Shown here: positions 24,980-34,101 of the stretch, piece after piece
Position numbering within the stretch: position 1 is the stretch's first letter
Layout: each line of letters starts with the position of its first letter
NCBI GenBank assembly: GCA_934700895.1
Contig: CAKUXV010000005.1
Span: 1-64,000 of the forward strand
DNA from: an uncultured Bacilli bacterium
Lineage (GTDB): Bacteria; Bacillota_I; Bacilli_A; RFN20; CAG-826
Length of the DNA stretch: 64,000 bases
Direction of reading: 5' to 3'
Made by a program: the position numbers and the translations under genes
The notes under the pieces: model-generated
What the model saw: the letters and a program-made list of their open reading frames with translations, nothing else
Database searches by the model: none
What the model was told of the DNA's origin: nothing

Positions 24980-26464
24980 TTAGTAGGCCTTGGAAACATC
25001 GCCACCGATGACGGTGATGCCTTGACGAGAGCAGAGCTTCACTTGATAACGGCCATAATAAGTGACCATCGCGCCTTTGATGCGAATTTCGGTGGCACTC
25101 TTGAAGTATTCGATATTTTGAATACGCGGCTTGGTGTTGTCTCCGCCCGGTTTTTCGCCCGGGTAGACGGCCATGCCATCATCGATGCGGACATTGATTG
25201 TTTCTCCAGCGGCGTTTTTGCACCAGAGAGTGAATGCATAAGCAATGTTCGAAGTCGTGGCCTTCACCGCTTTTCCGCCATAGCAGGTAAGAGGCTCATC
25301 AATCGAGCAAATGACGTTGATGTTGTCTTTGACGGCAAGTTCGCCAACGGTGCCCTTCTTCTCTTCGTAGGTTCCATCGCCTTTTTCGAGGACTTCAATG
25401 TCGCCTTCTTCGTGATAAGCCGCGGAATAGTGAGCATCGACCAATTGCAACGTTCCTTCGTCCGCCGTGGTTTCGCCATCTTCCACCGCTCCGAATCTAG
25501 CAACGGTTCCGGAAATGCGGATCTTGTTGCCAATGCGGGCAAGTGGGGCCATTACTTTGTATTGAGTAAAGACATAGATGCCATAACGCTTTCCGTCGAT
25601 ATCTTCATTGAGGTAGCAAGCGCCGGTATCGGGTCCGGTAGCGGCAACCGTGGCAACAAAGGTCGCTTTGGCCCCCACCCAGTCGAACGTTTCACCTTTA
25701 ACGTCGGTGCCTTCTACAATATTTTTAAGCGTGCATTCTTGGGCCCCACCATAGTTGAAATCAGGATCGGGATCGGGACTCCAAACGTGCATTTTCAAAT
25801 CCATGGCCTGTTGGTTGGCATTGAGGAAAGCCAAGGCATAGTCTTTGCCCGTTGCACCCTTCATCTTGGACCAACCTTCCTGAACGAGGGCTAGGTTCAC
25901 AAGCTTAAGGTCTTGATAGTCAGCGTTTTCCTTTTCGCTCACCCAAATATAGGTGAGGTAACGTCCACCCGTGCTATCCAAAACAGGGACCGATCCTTTG
26001 TCGCCTTGGTCGGTGCTGTCAGTAGTCAAAACAATCGTCTTGGCCGTAGCAAGCATATCGCCATTGAAACTGCTTGCACCGCTTCCCCAGGGTTCCAACA
26101 TACCGGTGGATTCCGGAGTATCGATGCAGTTATAACGGCTCTTAATAAGGTTCGTTTTTTCTCCGTGCGGATAGAAGTGAGCGGTGTCGCCATCGATTTT
26201 GCGGACCAAGTCCACTTGACCGATGCCGTCTTTCAAGAAGGTTTTGCCCTTGTAGTCTTCCAGCATCTTGGTCTCAGAGACGTAGTCGACAAATTGATAG
26301 GCACTGGAACCCGTAGTTTCTCCGCCCGTTGTAGAGGTTGTGCCATCAGAAGGAACCGTTGTAGAAGTTGTGCCATCAGAAGGAACCGTTCCGCCACGGC
26401 AAGAGGCAACGCCCAAAGTCGTAAAGGCTAAGAGCAATGCGGATAAAAAGAATTTTTTCTTCAT
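24980..26464 (-). CDS. Secreted thermonuclease lipoprotein with OB-fold tail
   Basis: A 494-residue lipoprotein (lipobox VASC, Cys22) with a Thr/Ser linker carrying two copies of TVPSDGTTSTT. Residues about 75-240 form a staphylococcal-nuclease domain: KIDGDTAHFY, SRYNCIDTPES and GGRYLTYIWV keep the catalytic Arg, Glu and Arg. The rest (about 250-490) contains OB-fold-like strands (WVGAKATFVATVAATG; IRIKGAMVTYYGRYQVKL). It begins only 12 bases after the binding-protein gene at 26477 and so is probably on the same transcript as two CUT1 binding proteins. It should degrade extracellular nucleic acid at the cell surface. Confidence 0.85.
   Translation of the reverse strand: MKKKFFLSALLLAFTTLGVASCRGGTVPSDGTTSTTVPSDGTTSTTGGETTGSSAYQFVDYVSETKMLEDYKGKTFLKDGIGQVDLVRKIDGDTAHFYPHGEKTNLIKSRYNCIDTPESTGMLEPWGSGASSFNGDMLATAKTIVLTTDSTDQGDKGSVPVLDSTGGRYLTYIWVSEKENADYQDLKLVNLALVQEGWSKMKGATGKDYALAFLNANQQAMDLKMHVWSPDPDPDFNYGGAQECTLKNIVEGTDVKGETFDWVGAKATFVATVAATGPDTGACYLNEDIDGKRYGIYVFTQYKVMAPLARIGNKIRISGTVARFGAVEDGETTADEGTLQLVDAHYSAAYHEEGDIEVLEKGDGTYEEKKGTVGELAVKDNINVICSIDEPLTCYGGKAVKATTSNIAYAFTLWCKNAAGETINVRIDDGMAVYPGEKPGGDNTKPRIQNIEYFKSATEIRIKGAMVTYYGRYQVKLCSRQGITVIGGDVSKAY
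26331..26391. repeat. Two-copy tandem repeat in a lipoprotein linker
   Basis: A roughly 33-bp unit occurs twice and encodes the duplicated TVPSDGTTSTT linker of the nuclease lipoprotein. It could vary in copy number between strains by slippage. Confidence 0.75.
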
Positions 26465-26476
26465 GGTATCACCTCA

Positions 26477-27901
26477 TTAATTGCGGGTTTGGTTCACGCA
26501 GTTCGCCATCGCATCACTGAGTGCCTTCTCCACGGATTTGCTGCCGATTAAGACAGAGGAGAGAGCCTCGCCAACCTCGGTTCTAGCCAAAGCGGATCCA
26601 AGGAAAACAGGGCTCGTGAAATAATCATCCAGCATCGTGGAGCTGAGTTTTGCCACTTCTGCAAGCAAGTCGCCTTCCACGGCGTCTTCGATGTAATTCT
26701 TATAAGCGTCCGTGTCGTAAGAGCTATAACGAACCGGCTGATAGCCCGTGGATAAGCCATAGACAACGGTATTCGTGGAATTCGTAACGAAACGATAGAA
26801 CTTCCATGCGGCACGACGTTCTTCGACCGTAGAACGGTTATAGAAGCAAACCGAGGGTCCCTGGGAGATGACTGCCGGGTGATCGACGTCTACCGAAGGA
26901 GGAGCCACAACGCCGACCTCAAAGTCGTTGGTCGAGTTATAGGTCGTTCCTCCGGTGGAACCGATGGACATGAAGATTTCGCCAGCAGTGAAACGGGAGG
27001 AAGTATAGGTGGCGTTCGCCAAGGTCCCCTTCGTTTTGAAATAGCCAAGGTCATAATACCCTTTGAGCATGTTGAGCATGCTCTTAATGCCATCATTGTC
27101 GAAAACGAAATGAGATTCGGAAGCGGGGTCGTTCGTCGTGTAGTCGTAACCCATTTGCTGAGCCATCGAAATGAAAAGGTTCGAATCGGAGTCGTACCCT
27201 AATGGGGAATAGACATATTCGCCGCCTTTCTTATCGGGGTAAGCCGCACGGATTTCCGCGCAAAGATCCCACATTTCCGCCCAAGTGGTCGGAACCGTCC
27301 AACCATTTTGGTCAAACACGGTTTTGTTATAGAAGAGAGCTTCGGTGGATTTGGCAAACGGAAGGCTGTAGACACCGGATTTGGTGTATTCGCAACCTTC
27401 ATCCCAGAAGGTTTTGACAAAATCGGCTTTGCCAACGCGGACTTCGCCGGCCGCGTTCACGGATTTCCCGTCTTCTTCTTTGAACCCCAATTCGGCATCA
27501 TCGATGAAGGAAGACATGTCGACGACGCAATTGCGGTCCAAATATTCCGCGACGTTGTCCGGGTAGCAGAACGACATCGTGGGAAGATTTCCGGTTGCCA
27601 CGTTGTTTAAAATCAAATTTTGGAGTTCGTCATAGCCTCCGGCGGCAGACAAATCGTCAATGACGATATTGGGGTTCTGCTGCTGGAACGCCTTGATCAT
27701 GCCACGGAGCAAATCTTGATTGACTTTACCCATGGTATGCCAGAACTTCACATGAGTTTTGCCATCGCTTGGCGCCACGCTGCTAGTATCGTCCACCTTG
27801 TCGGAGGAAGAGCCCGGCTTTTCGGGCGTTCCTCCGCAAGCGGAAAGAGCAGCTAAGCAACCACATGCAAGAAGTACGATGGATGGCTTCTTTTTGTTCA
27901 T
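26477..27901 (-). CDS. CUT1-type sugar ABC transporter binding protein (copy 1)
   Basis: Extracellular solute-binding lipoprotein (family 1) with lipobox LSAC and a Ser/Asp linker. The sequence KFWHTMGKVNQDLLRGM near the N-terminus, SLPFAKSTEALFYNKT and the late YGLSTGYQPVR segment are typical of oligosaccharide-binding proteins. It is about 35-40% similar by eye to the upstream gene at 27944, which it follows at 42 bases, so the pair arose by duplication. The ATG at 27901 has AAGGAAA upstream. It works with the permeases at 29582 and 30654 and the ATPase at 31751; its ligand is unknown. Confidence 0.9.
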   Translation of the reverse strand: MNKKKPSIVLLACGCLAALSACGGTPEKPGSSSDKVDDTSSVAPSDGKTHVKFWHTMGKVNQDLLRGMIKAFQQQNPNIVIDDLSAAGGYDELQNLILNNVATGNLPTMSFCYPDNVAEYLDRNCVVDMSSFIDDAELGFKEEDGKSVNAAGEVRVGKADFVKTFWDEGCEYTKSGVYSLPFAKSTEALFYNKTVFDQNGWTVPTTWAEMWDLCAEIRAAYPDKKGGEYVYSPLGYDSDSNLFISMAQQMGYDYTTNDPASESHFVFDNDGIKSMLNMLKGYYDLGYFKTKGTLANATYTSSRFTAGEIFMSIGSTGGTTYNSTNDFEVGVVAPPSVDVDHPAVISQGPSVCFYNRSTVEERRAAWKFYRFVTNSTNTVVYGLSTGYQPVRYSSYDTDAYKNYIEDAVEGDLLAEVAKLSSTMLDDYFTSPVFLGSALARTEVGEALSSVLIGSKSVEKALSDAMANCVNQTRN

Positions 27902-27943
27902 ATGCAATTTCCTTTTCGTATCGGATCGGATGAAGAGAATGTC

Positions 27944-29395
27944 TTATTCAGCAAACAAGCAATCAGACATGGCTTGGTCGAAAGCTTGATCGACCGTTTT
28001 GGTTCCAAGAAGGACCGAGGAGAGAAGTCCGTCCATGCTCAAGCGAGCTTGGCTGGAGCCTTTGAAAGCCGGCGAGGTGAATTGCGCATCCGCGTATCCG
28101 CTTTCTTCGCTGCCGACATAGGAGAACATGTCTTGGATGAGGGCGCTTTCGCCAACCGCGGTGTCTTTCGCATCTTCGAAGATCGAATCGGAGAAGGAGG
28201 AATTACGAACCGGGTTATAACCGGTGCTAGAGCCAAACAAGGCCGAATTCTTGGTGTTGGTCGCGAATTTGTAGAAGAGCCAGGCGGCGGTGCGTTGGGC
28301 TTTCGTCGTGCCTTTCTTGAAGAAGGTGACGGACGGTCCTTGGGAGATGACTGCTTTATTGGTCTTGTCGTATTGGGGGATGCCCGTGACGCCAGTTTCG
28401 AAGTCCGCGGTGTAGCAATATTTGGTGCCACCGGTGGAGGAAACGCTCATCAAGAGGGTTTGCGCCGTGAATTGGGTGCTGGTGTACGCGCTGTTGGCGG
28501 AGGTTCCTTTCGTCAAGAAATACTTCTTGTCGTAGTACTCCTTCAATTTGGCGACGAGGTCTTTGTTGGCTTGGGTCGAGAAATGGAAGTGGCTGTCTTC
28601 GGCGCCAGAGCGTTGCGAGGTGGTGTAGGGAAGCCCTCTTTGGATGAAGCTTGTGATTAAGAGGTTCGCGTCACTATCCCAGCCGAGGCAGGTGTATTTG
28701 TCGTCTTTGTAGGTTGCGTCGGATTTGATCGTCTCACAGAGTTCCCAGAGTTCATCCCAGGTTTCAGGAACGGTCCAACCCTTCGAATCGAAGACCGTTT
28801 TGTTGTAGAAGAGGACTTCGGTGGATTTGGAGAAGGGAAGAGAATACATGCCTTCAACGGCATAATTGCTTCCAGCTTTCCAGTAGCCGGCGGACATATC
28901 TTCGACGCCCAAATCGCCTAAATCATAGCCTGCGGGGTTGTGGCCAAGGCCATAAACCGGATCGTTGATATAGGAAGTCATATCCAAGGCGGCATTATGG
29001 TCGACATAACCAGCAACGTGATCTTCGTAGGCATAAGCCATGGTCGGCAAATTGCCGGTAGAGATGTTGTTGTTGATGATTTCGTTCAGGTTGTCGTAGC
29101 CACCTTGCTGGGTGTTCGTAACCGTAATGTTCGGGTAAATCTTGTTAAACGCGGTGATGATTTGATCCAAAATCGGTTGGCCCGAAGTTTTGCCCATCGT
29201 GTGCCAGAAGCTGATTTCGACCGGCTTTTTCGGGTCGAATTCTTCGTCCGGAGTAACGGGGGTGGTGTCGGAAGTCGCCGAATCTTTGGAATTGTCCGGA
29301 TTCGGTTTCGATGAGTCGTTGGATCCGCCGCCGCATGCTGTCATAAGAGTCATGGAAGCGAGTCCGAAGATGAGAGTCATCTTTTTGTTTAGCAT
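27944..29395 (-). CDS. CUT1-type sugar ABC transporter binding protein (copy 2)
   Basis: Extracellular solute-binding lipoprotein, lipobox MTAC. It shares ISFWHTMGKTSGQPI, SLPFSKSTEVLFYNKTVFD and SSTGYNPVR with its neighbour. The start is set at 29395, where AGAGGAGAAATT precedes ATG and a clear signal peptide begins. It is the first gene of a transcript that includes binding protein 1 and the thermonuclease lipoprotein. Two palindromes lie upstream (29448-29467 and 29482-29495), and a terminator separates it from the permease genes, so binding proteins and permeases are controlled separately. Confidence 0.92.
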   Translation of the reverse strand: MLNKKMTLIFGLASMTLMTACGGGSNDSSKPNPDNSKDSATSDTTPVTPDEEFDPKKPVEISFWHTMGKTSGQPILDQIITAFNKIYPNITVTNTQQGGYDNLNEIINNNISTGNLPTMAYAYEDHVAGYVDHNAALDMTSYINDPVYGLGHNPAGYDLGDLGVEDMSAGYWKAGSNYAVEGMYSLPFSKSTEVLFYNKTVFDSKGWTVPETWDELWELCETIKSDATYKDDKYTCLGWDSDANLLITSFIQRGLPYTTSQRSGAEDSHFHFSTQANKDLVAKLKEYYDKKYFLTKGTSANSAYTSTQFTAQTLLMSVSSTGGTKYCYTADFETGVTGIPQYDKTNKAVISQGPSVTFFKKGTTKAQRTAAWLFYKFATNTKNSALFGSSTGYNPVRNSSFSDSIFEDAKDTAVGESALIQDMFSYVGSEESGYADAQFTSPAFKGSSQARLSMDGLLSSVLLGTKTVDQAFDQAMSDCLFAE

Positions 29396-29447
29396 AATTT
29401 CTCCTCTATAAAATGCAGTCAAATTGCTTTGACATTCTATTGTATTA

Positions 29448-29467
29448 TGTTCTGCCCAAAAAGAACA
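29448..29467. promoter_or_regulatory. Palindrome upstream of the binding-protein operon
   Basis: TGTTCT and AGAACA arms with an eight-base spacer, a perfect inverted repeat about 53 bases before the start codon. A candidate operator for a sugar-responsive regulator. Confidence 0.5.
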
Positions 29468-29481
29468 CTGCTATTTGAAGT

Positions 29482-29495
29482 CTACATAAATGTAG
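29482..29495. promoter_or_regulatory. Second palindrome upstream of the binding-protein operon
   Basis: CTACAT and ATGTAG arms with two bases between. It lies 14 bases beyond the first palindrome, on the distal side from the gene. Confidence 0.4.
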
Positions 29496-29547
29496 GGGTT
29501 TAAAAATTACAAATATTTTACAGGCAAAACGATTCTGTATAGGCGTG

Positions 29548-29570
29548 AAAAAAGGGCTCGCTCAGAGCCC
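29548..29570 (-). terminator. Terminator after the permease genes of locus 1
   Basis: A six-pair GGGCTC/GAGCCC stem with a five-base loop followed by six U residues on the minus strand, 12 bases after the permease stop. Confidence 0.88.
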
Positions 29571-29581
29571 ATGATTTTCGT

Positions 29582-30652
29582 CTAGCCTTTAATACCGGCA
29601 CGGCCAACGCCATGCATGATGTATTTGCGGAAGAAGATGAAGAGTAGCAACAACGGAACGGTGACAAGAATCGTCGCGGCCATCTGAATGCCGTATTGAG
29701 GGTCACCGTTACTGGAAGTGAAGGAGGAACGCAATGCGTTAGTCACTAAGCGCCAACTCGGGTCCGCCGTGGTGACGAGGTTCGGCCACACATAAGAGTT
29801 CCATGCGCCCATCAACTTCAAGATGAAGATGGAAATCAGAGTCGGCATCGCAAGCGGAACCATGACTTTCCAGAGGTATTGCCAATCGCTCTTGCCATCG
29901 ACTTTCGCGGCCAAATAGAGCTCATTCGGAATCTGCTTAAAGTTCTGACGAAGCAAATAGATGTAGAAGACCGCAATCCAAAATGGAATGATCATGGACG
30001 CGAAAACGGAATCCTTATAAGTCAACCAGCCTTCGACTTTGCCAACGCCGAATTCATACCAGGGCAAGCGAGAAACGGTGATGTAGTTGGTGATAACCAT
30101 CATTTCGCCCGGAATCATCATGGTCGCGAGTAAGATTCCAAACAACGTGTCTTTGCCGCGGAAATTGAGTCGGGCAAAAGCAAACGCCGCAAAAATCGTA
30201 GTGATTAAGGTTCCCAGGGTAGAAAGGACGCCTACCACCAACGTGTTACCCACATAGGTACCGAAATCAAAGGAATTGAAAACGGTGATGTAGTTGCTCC
30301 ACAAAACGTTCGTGGGGAAGAACGTCTGGTGCAAAGAGCGGATTTCCGTCGTGCTCTTCAGCGACGTGATAATCATCCAGTAGAACGGGAAGAGGACGAT
30401 GATACTCATGAAAATCAAGAAGGCATAAACCACAACAAGGCTCACGATACGAGCCACTTTTTGGGCTTTTTCCAACTGCTCGGCATTCTTGGATTTGGCT
30501 TTGATCACCAAATGCATTTTAGAAGTGTCGATGGCTTGATATTTAGGGGATGCTTCGCGCTCTTTTTGTTTTTCGGCTCTTCCTTTCATCTTGAAAAGTT
30601 TCTGGAAGAAATTGCGGTCATCGTAAGTATTGGTTTGATGTTCGTGTGCCAT
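29582..30652 (-). CDS. CUT1 ABC transporter permease (MalG/UgpE type)
   Basis: Inner-membrane permease subunit of an oligosaccharide importer, 356 residues. A soluble N-terminal stretch of about 75 residues precedes six hydrophobic segments. The ATPase-contact EAA loop is present as ELYLAAKVDGKSDWQYLW, and the C-terminus FRKYIMHGVGRAGIKG is nearly the same as that of the locus 2 permease at 46859-47860. It starts one base after the stop of the partner permease. Confidence 0.93.
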   Translation of the reverse strand: MAHEHQTNTYDDRNFFQKLFKMKGRAEKQKEREASPKYQAIDTSKMHLVIKAKSKNAEQLEKAQKVARIVSLVVVYAFLIFMSIIVLFPFYWMIITSLKSTTEIRSLHQTFFPTNVLWSNYITVFNSFDFGTYVGNTLVVGVLSTLGTLITTIFAAFAFARLNFRGKDTLFGILLATMMIPGEMMVITNYITVSRLPWYEFGVGKVEGWLTYKDSVFASMIIPFWIAVFYIYLLRQNFKQIPNELYLAAKVDGKSDWQYLWKVMVPLAMPTLISIFILKLMGAWNSYVWPNLVTTADPSWRLVTNALRSSFTSSNGDPQYGIQMAATILVTVPLLLLFIFFRKYIMHGVGRAGIKG

Positions 30653-30653
30653 A

Positions 30654-31739
30654 TTAGTAATGAACCCTCGTCTTCGAAACTTTGAATTGAATAGCCGTGA
30701 AGAGCAAAATCACCAAGAACAGCAAGACCGCAGCTGCCGCTCCGTATTGGACATTGCCTTTGACCATGTCATAAATGTAGTAAACAACCGTGTACATGTT
30801 GTTGGTACCGCCGCCGTCGGTAGAAGATTTGCCGAGCAAACCGACAACGGACGTGTATTCTTTGAAGCTTCCAATGAAGGAAGTGATCATGATGTAGAGG
30901 ATTTGCGGGGAGAGGAGAGGAACCGTGACGTTCATCATGGTTTTGAACTTACCCGCGGAGTCGATTTTAGCAGCATCGTAATACTGCTTATCGATGTTTT
31001 GCAAACCGGAAAGGAAAATTAAGATCTTAAACGGCAAGCTGTGCCAAACAATGTAAATGCAAAGGGCAATCATCGCGCGCCATTGCGGGGCACCTTGGTC
31101 AATCCACTTCATATTCCCGAGATGGAAGATGAAGTTAATGATACCTTGATAGTCGAACAAGACGGCGAAGACCATGCCGACGGCGATCGCGTTGGTAACA
31201 TAAGGAATGAAGAAAATCGTCTGGAAAAGCTTCTTAAATGCCGGAATCGAATTGAGGCCAATGGCAATCAATAAGGCGATGATAATCGAAATAGGAACGG
31301 TGATGAAAGTGATGATCATCGTGTTCGGAAACGCATATTTAATGACGTCCATCGTGAAATAGACGGATTTCACCGCGCCCGTAGGGTCGACGTAAGTTCC
31401 TTTGACTCCGCCCGAGGTGAAATCGGTGCACGCCCAGCGATAAACCATATCGCCGCCTGTCGTTTTACCGACAAGCCCAAGGACAACACCAAAATTTTCC
31501 AGTGTAAACCCTTTGTTGGTTTGGGTAACGTAGTCATAGTCTTTCAAGAAGGCGATGACAATCGTGTTAATGAGAGGATAAAAAGTGAAGACCGCCATCA
31601 AAATGAGGGTCGGGGCCAAATAAAGCCAGGCTTTCCAGTTGTTCTTCTCGCCCGCGTCGGCGGAGGTCCGCTCTTTGACGCGTCCGAAAAGAGACTTCCG
31701 GACTTTCTTCTTTTCGTTCGTGATTTTGGAGACTGCCAT
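30654..31739 (-). CDS. CUT1 ABC transporter permease (MalF/UgpA type)
   Basis: Membrane subunit pairing with the 29582 permease, 361 residues. About six membrane helices; the EAA-type loop reads YYDAAKIDSAGKFKTMMN. The segment KNNWKAWLYLAPTLILMAVF is almost the same as in the locus 2 protein at 45906-46862, showing that the two transporters are paralogous. A periplasm-facing loop after helix 1 (residues about 70-120) is longer than usual. Confidence 0.93.
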   Translation of the reverse strand: MAVSKITNEKKKVRKSLFGRVKERTSADAGEKNNWKAWLYLAPTLILMAVFTFYPLINTIVIAFLKDYDYVTQTNKGFTLENFGVVLGLVGKTTGGDMVYRWACTDFTSGGVKGTYVDPTGAVKSVYFTMDVIKYAFPNTMIITFITVPISIIIALLIAIGLNSIPAFKKLFQTIFFIPYVTNAIAVGMVFAVLFDYQGIINFIFHLGNMKWIDQGAPQWRAMIALCIYIVWHSLPFKILIFLSGLQNIDKQYYDAAKIDSAGKFKTMMNVTVPLLSPQILYIMITSFIGSFKEYTSVVGLLGKSSTDGGGTNNMYTVVYYIYDMVKGNVQYGAAAAVLLFLVILLFTAIQFKVSKTRVHY

Positions 31740-31750
31740 AATCGAAGGCC

Positions 31751-32944
31751 TTAAATGAGGCGGGGTTCCCCTTCCTCAAGAGAGAAGGCGAAGCACTTAT
31801 GAGGTTTGACTTCGCAGGCAACATCGCCAACCTGTACTTTCGTAAAGGCGTCGATGATGAATTTGGTGTCGCTGAGACGATATTCTTGGTCGCAGTTCAA
31901 CATGATGTCGCGGCCCATCGTCAAAATGCGCTCGACTTTGAAGTGGAAATTGTGGTTCGCCTCCTCGTCGATAATGATGCCTTCAGGGCGGATTCCAACC
32001 GTGACTTCCTGATTCGAAAGATCGCGGCCAAGCTTCTTGGCTTCTTCCAATTCTTGGGAAGTGATTTCACGAACCATATCGTCGCCGATAAAGACTTTAT
32101 GATCTTGGATACGACCTTTGAAGAGGTTGATCGGCGGGGTTCCAAGGAAGTTCGCGACGAATTTGTTGCAGGGGTTGTTATAAACTTCTTGGGGAACGCC
32201 TTCTTGCTGTTTCACACCGAGTTTCATAACGACAATCTTGTCGGAAATCGACATGGCTTCTTCTTGGTCGTGGGTAACGAAAATCGTGGTGATCCCCGTG
32301 TTTTGCTGAATGCGGCGAATTTCCTCACGGGTTTGCAAGCGCAAACGGGCGTCCAAGTTGGACAAAGGTTCATCGAGAAGCAACACCTTGGGCTTTTTAA
32401 CGAGGGCGCGAGCAATCGCGACACGCTGTTGTTGACCACCGGACAATTGGTTCGGTTTGCGCTCCAAATATTGCTCGATTTGAACGATTTTTGCAGTTTC
32501 GCGGACGATTTTATCAATTTCGTCTTTGCTTAATTTGCGACGCCTGATTTCCGGTTTGCCATCCATATCCAATAACGCTTCGCCATTTTCGTCCAAAACG
32601 GGTTCTTCAATGCGAAGATTGGTTAATGGAAAAGCGACGTTCTTGTAAACCGTCATGTGCGGATAAAGGGCGTAGTTTTGAAAAACAAGCCCGATTCCAC
32701 GCTTTTCCGGTTCTAAATCCGTGACGTCCTCGTCGCCGAACCAGATTTCACCATCCGAAGGCTCGAGTAGTCCCGAAACCATGTAAAGGGTCGTGGATTT
32801 GCCACACCCAGAGGGGCCTAGCAAACCAACGAGTTGTCCGTCCGGGACCGTAATATTAAAATCCTCGACCGCGTGTGTATCCGGGATACCTTTTTTTGGA
32901 TTGCCCGGAAAAATCTTGGTCAAATTCTTGAGCCTTATTTCCAT
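31751..32944 (-). CDS. CUT1 ABC transporter ATPase (MsmK/UgpC type)
   Basis: The ATP-hydrolysing subunit of the importer. Walker A GPSGCGKST, Q-loop VFQNYALYP, signature LSGGQQQRVA, Walker B VLLLDEPLSNLD and switch THDQEEA are intact, followed by the regulatory OB-type domain (VGIRPEG). A short extra segment of about 25 residues (after NLRIEE, containing DENGEALLDMDGKPE) sits between the Q-loop and the signature; the locus 2 ATPase has a far larger insertion at the same place. The start is set at 32944, with an AGGAGC site and a promoter at 32977-33005. Confidence 0.94.
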   Translation of the reverse strand: MEIRLKNLTKIFPGNPKKGIPDTHAVEDFNITVPDGQLVGLLGPSGCGKSTTLYMVSGLLEPSDGEIWFGDEDVTDLEPEKRGIGLVFQNYALYPHMTVYKNVAFPLTNLRIEEPVLDENGEALLDMDGKPEIRRRKLSKDEIDKIVRETAKIVQIEQYLERKPNQLSGGQQQRVAIARALVKKPKVLLLDEPLSNLDARLRLQTREEIRRIQQNTGITTIFVTHDQEEAMSISDKIVVMKLGVKQQEGVPQEVYNNPCNKFVANFLGTPPINLFKGRIQDHKVFIGDDMVREITSQELEEAKKLGRDLSNQEVTVGIRPEGIIIDEEANHNFHFKVERILTMGRDIMLNCDQEYRLSDTKFIIDAFTKVQVGDVACEVKPHKCFAFSLEEGEPRLI

Positions 32945-32976
32945 CCGACTTGCTCCTGTTCGTTCATCGTACCGCA

Positions 32977-33005
32977 ATTATAGTGTCTTCCGCCTCTTTG
33001 CTCAA
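32977..33005 (-). promoter_or_regulatory. Promoter of the ABC transporter locus 1
   Basis: TTGAGC (33000-33005) and TATAAT (32977-32982) with a 17-nt spacer. It lies in the gap after the RDD gene, so the ATPase-permease genes can be expressed without the RDD pair. Confidence 0.75.
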
Positions 33006-33024
33006 TAGAAGATAAGGCCGAAAA

Positions 33025-34101
33025 CTAGCCGTTTTTGTCATTGTTCTGCTCTTGTTTTGAAGTTTTGTCAAAGAAGTGATCGCCATACCAAGAGGAAAGA
33101 AAGGGCCGAGACTCGGTCGATTCGGCTTGTTCTTGCATCTGAAGGTACTCTTCTTTGGACCGATAAACGCTGCGGTCGCTCGCATCTACCATGTAGAGGC
33201 CCGTCATGTAATCGTGCAAGGGTTGCCCATCTTTTCTTAATATCGCCATGGTAAAGCTTACAAATAGCGGAACCGCGAAAGTCACCATGGAAAGCAGCGT
33301 TTCCACCAAAAGCATCCACAAAAAGCGGAACAAAAAGCTCCAGAACCGTGGAGAAACGGCATACCCGTCGAGCAAAGCTAAATGAAAAATAGCCATACCG
33401 AACGTCCGCCACCCACGACGGAAAAAGATCAAAGGCACCAAAAATTCAAATACCAGCATCGAAATGGCCAGGCTCGATGGAATCAAAAGCAAATTGATGG
33501 TCTTGGACAATTTTTTGGAGGCATTCACAAAAGGCTCGCTTCGATTCAGGTATTCAATCGCCGAGATGATGGCTTGGTCATAAAACCCCATCAAAGTCGC
33601 ATCGTCCACAATGGCTTGGGGGTTTTGATGGCTATCAAGAGCAAAATAAGGCGATCCATCGCTTTGTTTAATCGAGTTTTCGCCCACTTTTTCGGCGTTA
33701 TATAGATTTAATCCTTCCCCCTCGTCGAATAACTGGACAGGGTCTACGGTGTAGAAAGCAGAAAGGCGGCTTTCGCAAAACGAAACCTGTTCTGTGGGCT
33801 TGTCTTTAAACGTCCCTTTCGCATAGGTGACGATTTGAACCAAGTTGTCTTCCGTTTCCTCATAAGTAAATAATCCCGATTCTTTAGAAACCATGACATA
33901 CGTATCAAAAGCATTCTGATAAGAGGGGCTATTTTCCACGGCAAGACGAAGCCCTGCAAAAGTGCCCAAGGCTAGAACCATCATGCACATCAAATCAAAC
34001 AAAAAAGCAATGGCTCTTTTCGGCAAAGGGGCCTTAAAGTATTCGAGTTCGATACCCTGTCCCTCTTCTTTTTTCTTTTCCATCACCACTTCACTGCTCA
34101 T
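33025..34101 (-). CDS. RDD-family membrane protein (locus 1, second of pair)
   Basis: About 358 residues. The N-terminal PLPKRAIAFLFDL has the Arg/Asp pattern of the RDD domain. A large extracytoplasmic insertion of about 150 residues lies between the first and second hydrophobic hairpins, and the second half has FFRRGWRTFGMAIFH and TMAILRKDGQPLHDYMTGLY. It matches the 43458 protein of locus 2 segment by segment. The start at 34101 overlaps the previous RDD gene by 11 bases (ATGAGCAGTGA). RDD proteins have been linked to ion transport in a few species; the link to sugar ABC genes is unexplained. Confidence 0.82.
   Translation of the reverse strand: MSSEVVMEKKKEEGQGIELEYFKAPLPKRAIAFLFDLMCMMVLALGTFAGLRLAVENSPSYQNAFDTYVMVSKESGLFTYEETEDNLVQIVTYAKGTFKDKPTEQVSFCESRLSAFYTVDPVQLFDEGEGLNLYNAEKVGENSIKQSDGSPYFALDSHQNPQAIVDDATLMGFYDQAIISAIEYLNRSEPFVNASKKLSKTINLLLIPSSLAISMLVFEFLVPLIFFRRGWRTFGMAIFHLALLDGYAVSPRFWSFLFRFLWMLLVETLLSMVTFAVPLFVSFTMAILRKDGQPLHDYMTGLYMVDASDRSVYRSKEEYLQMQEQAESTESRPFLSSWYGDHFFDKTSKQEQNNDKNG

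Noticed and set aside
26329..26395. Possible CRISPR-like repeat
   Set aside because: Only two adjacent copies without spacers, and they lie in frame inside a coding linker; this is a protein tandem repeat.
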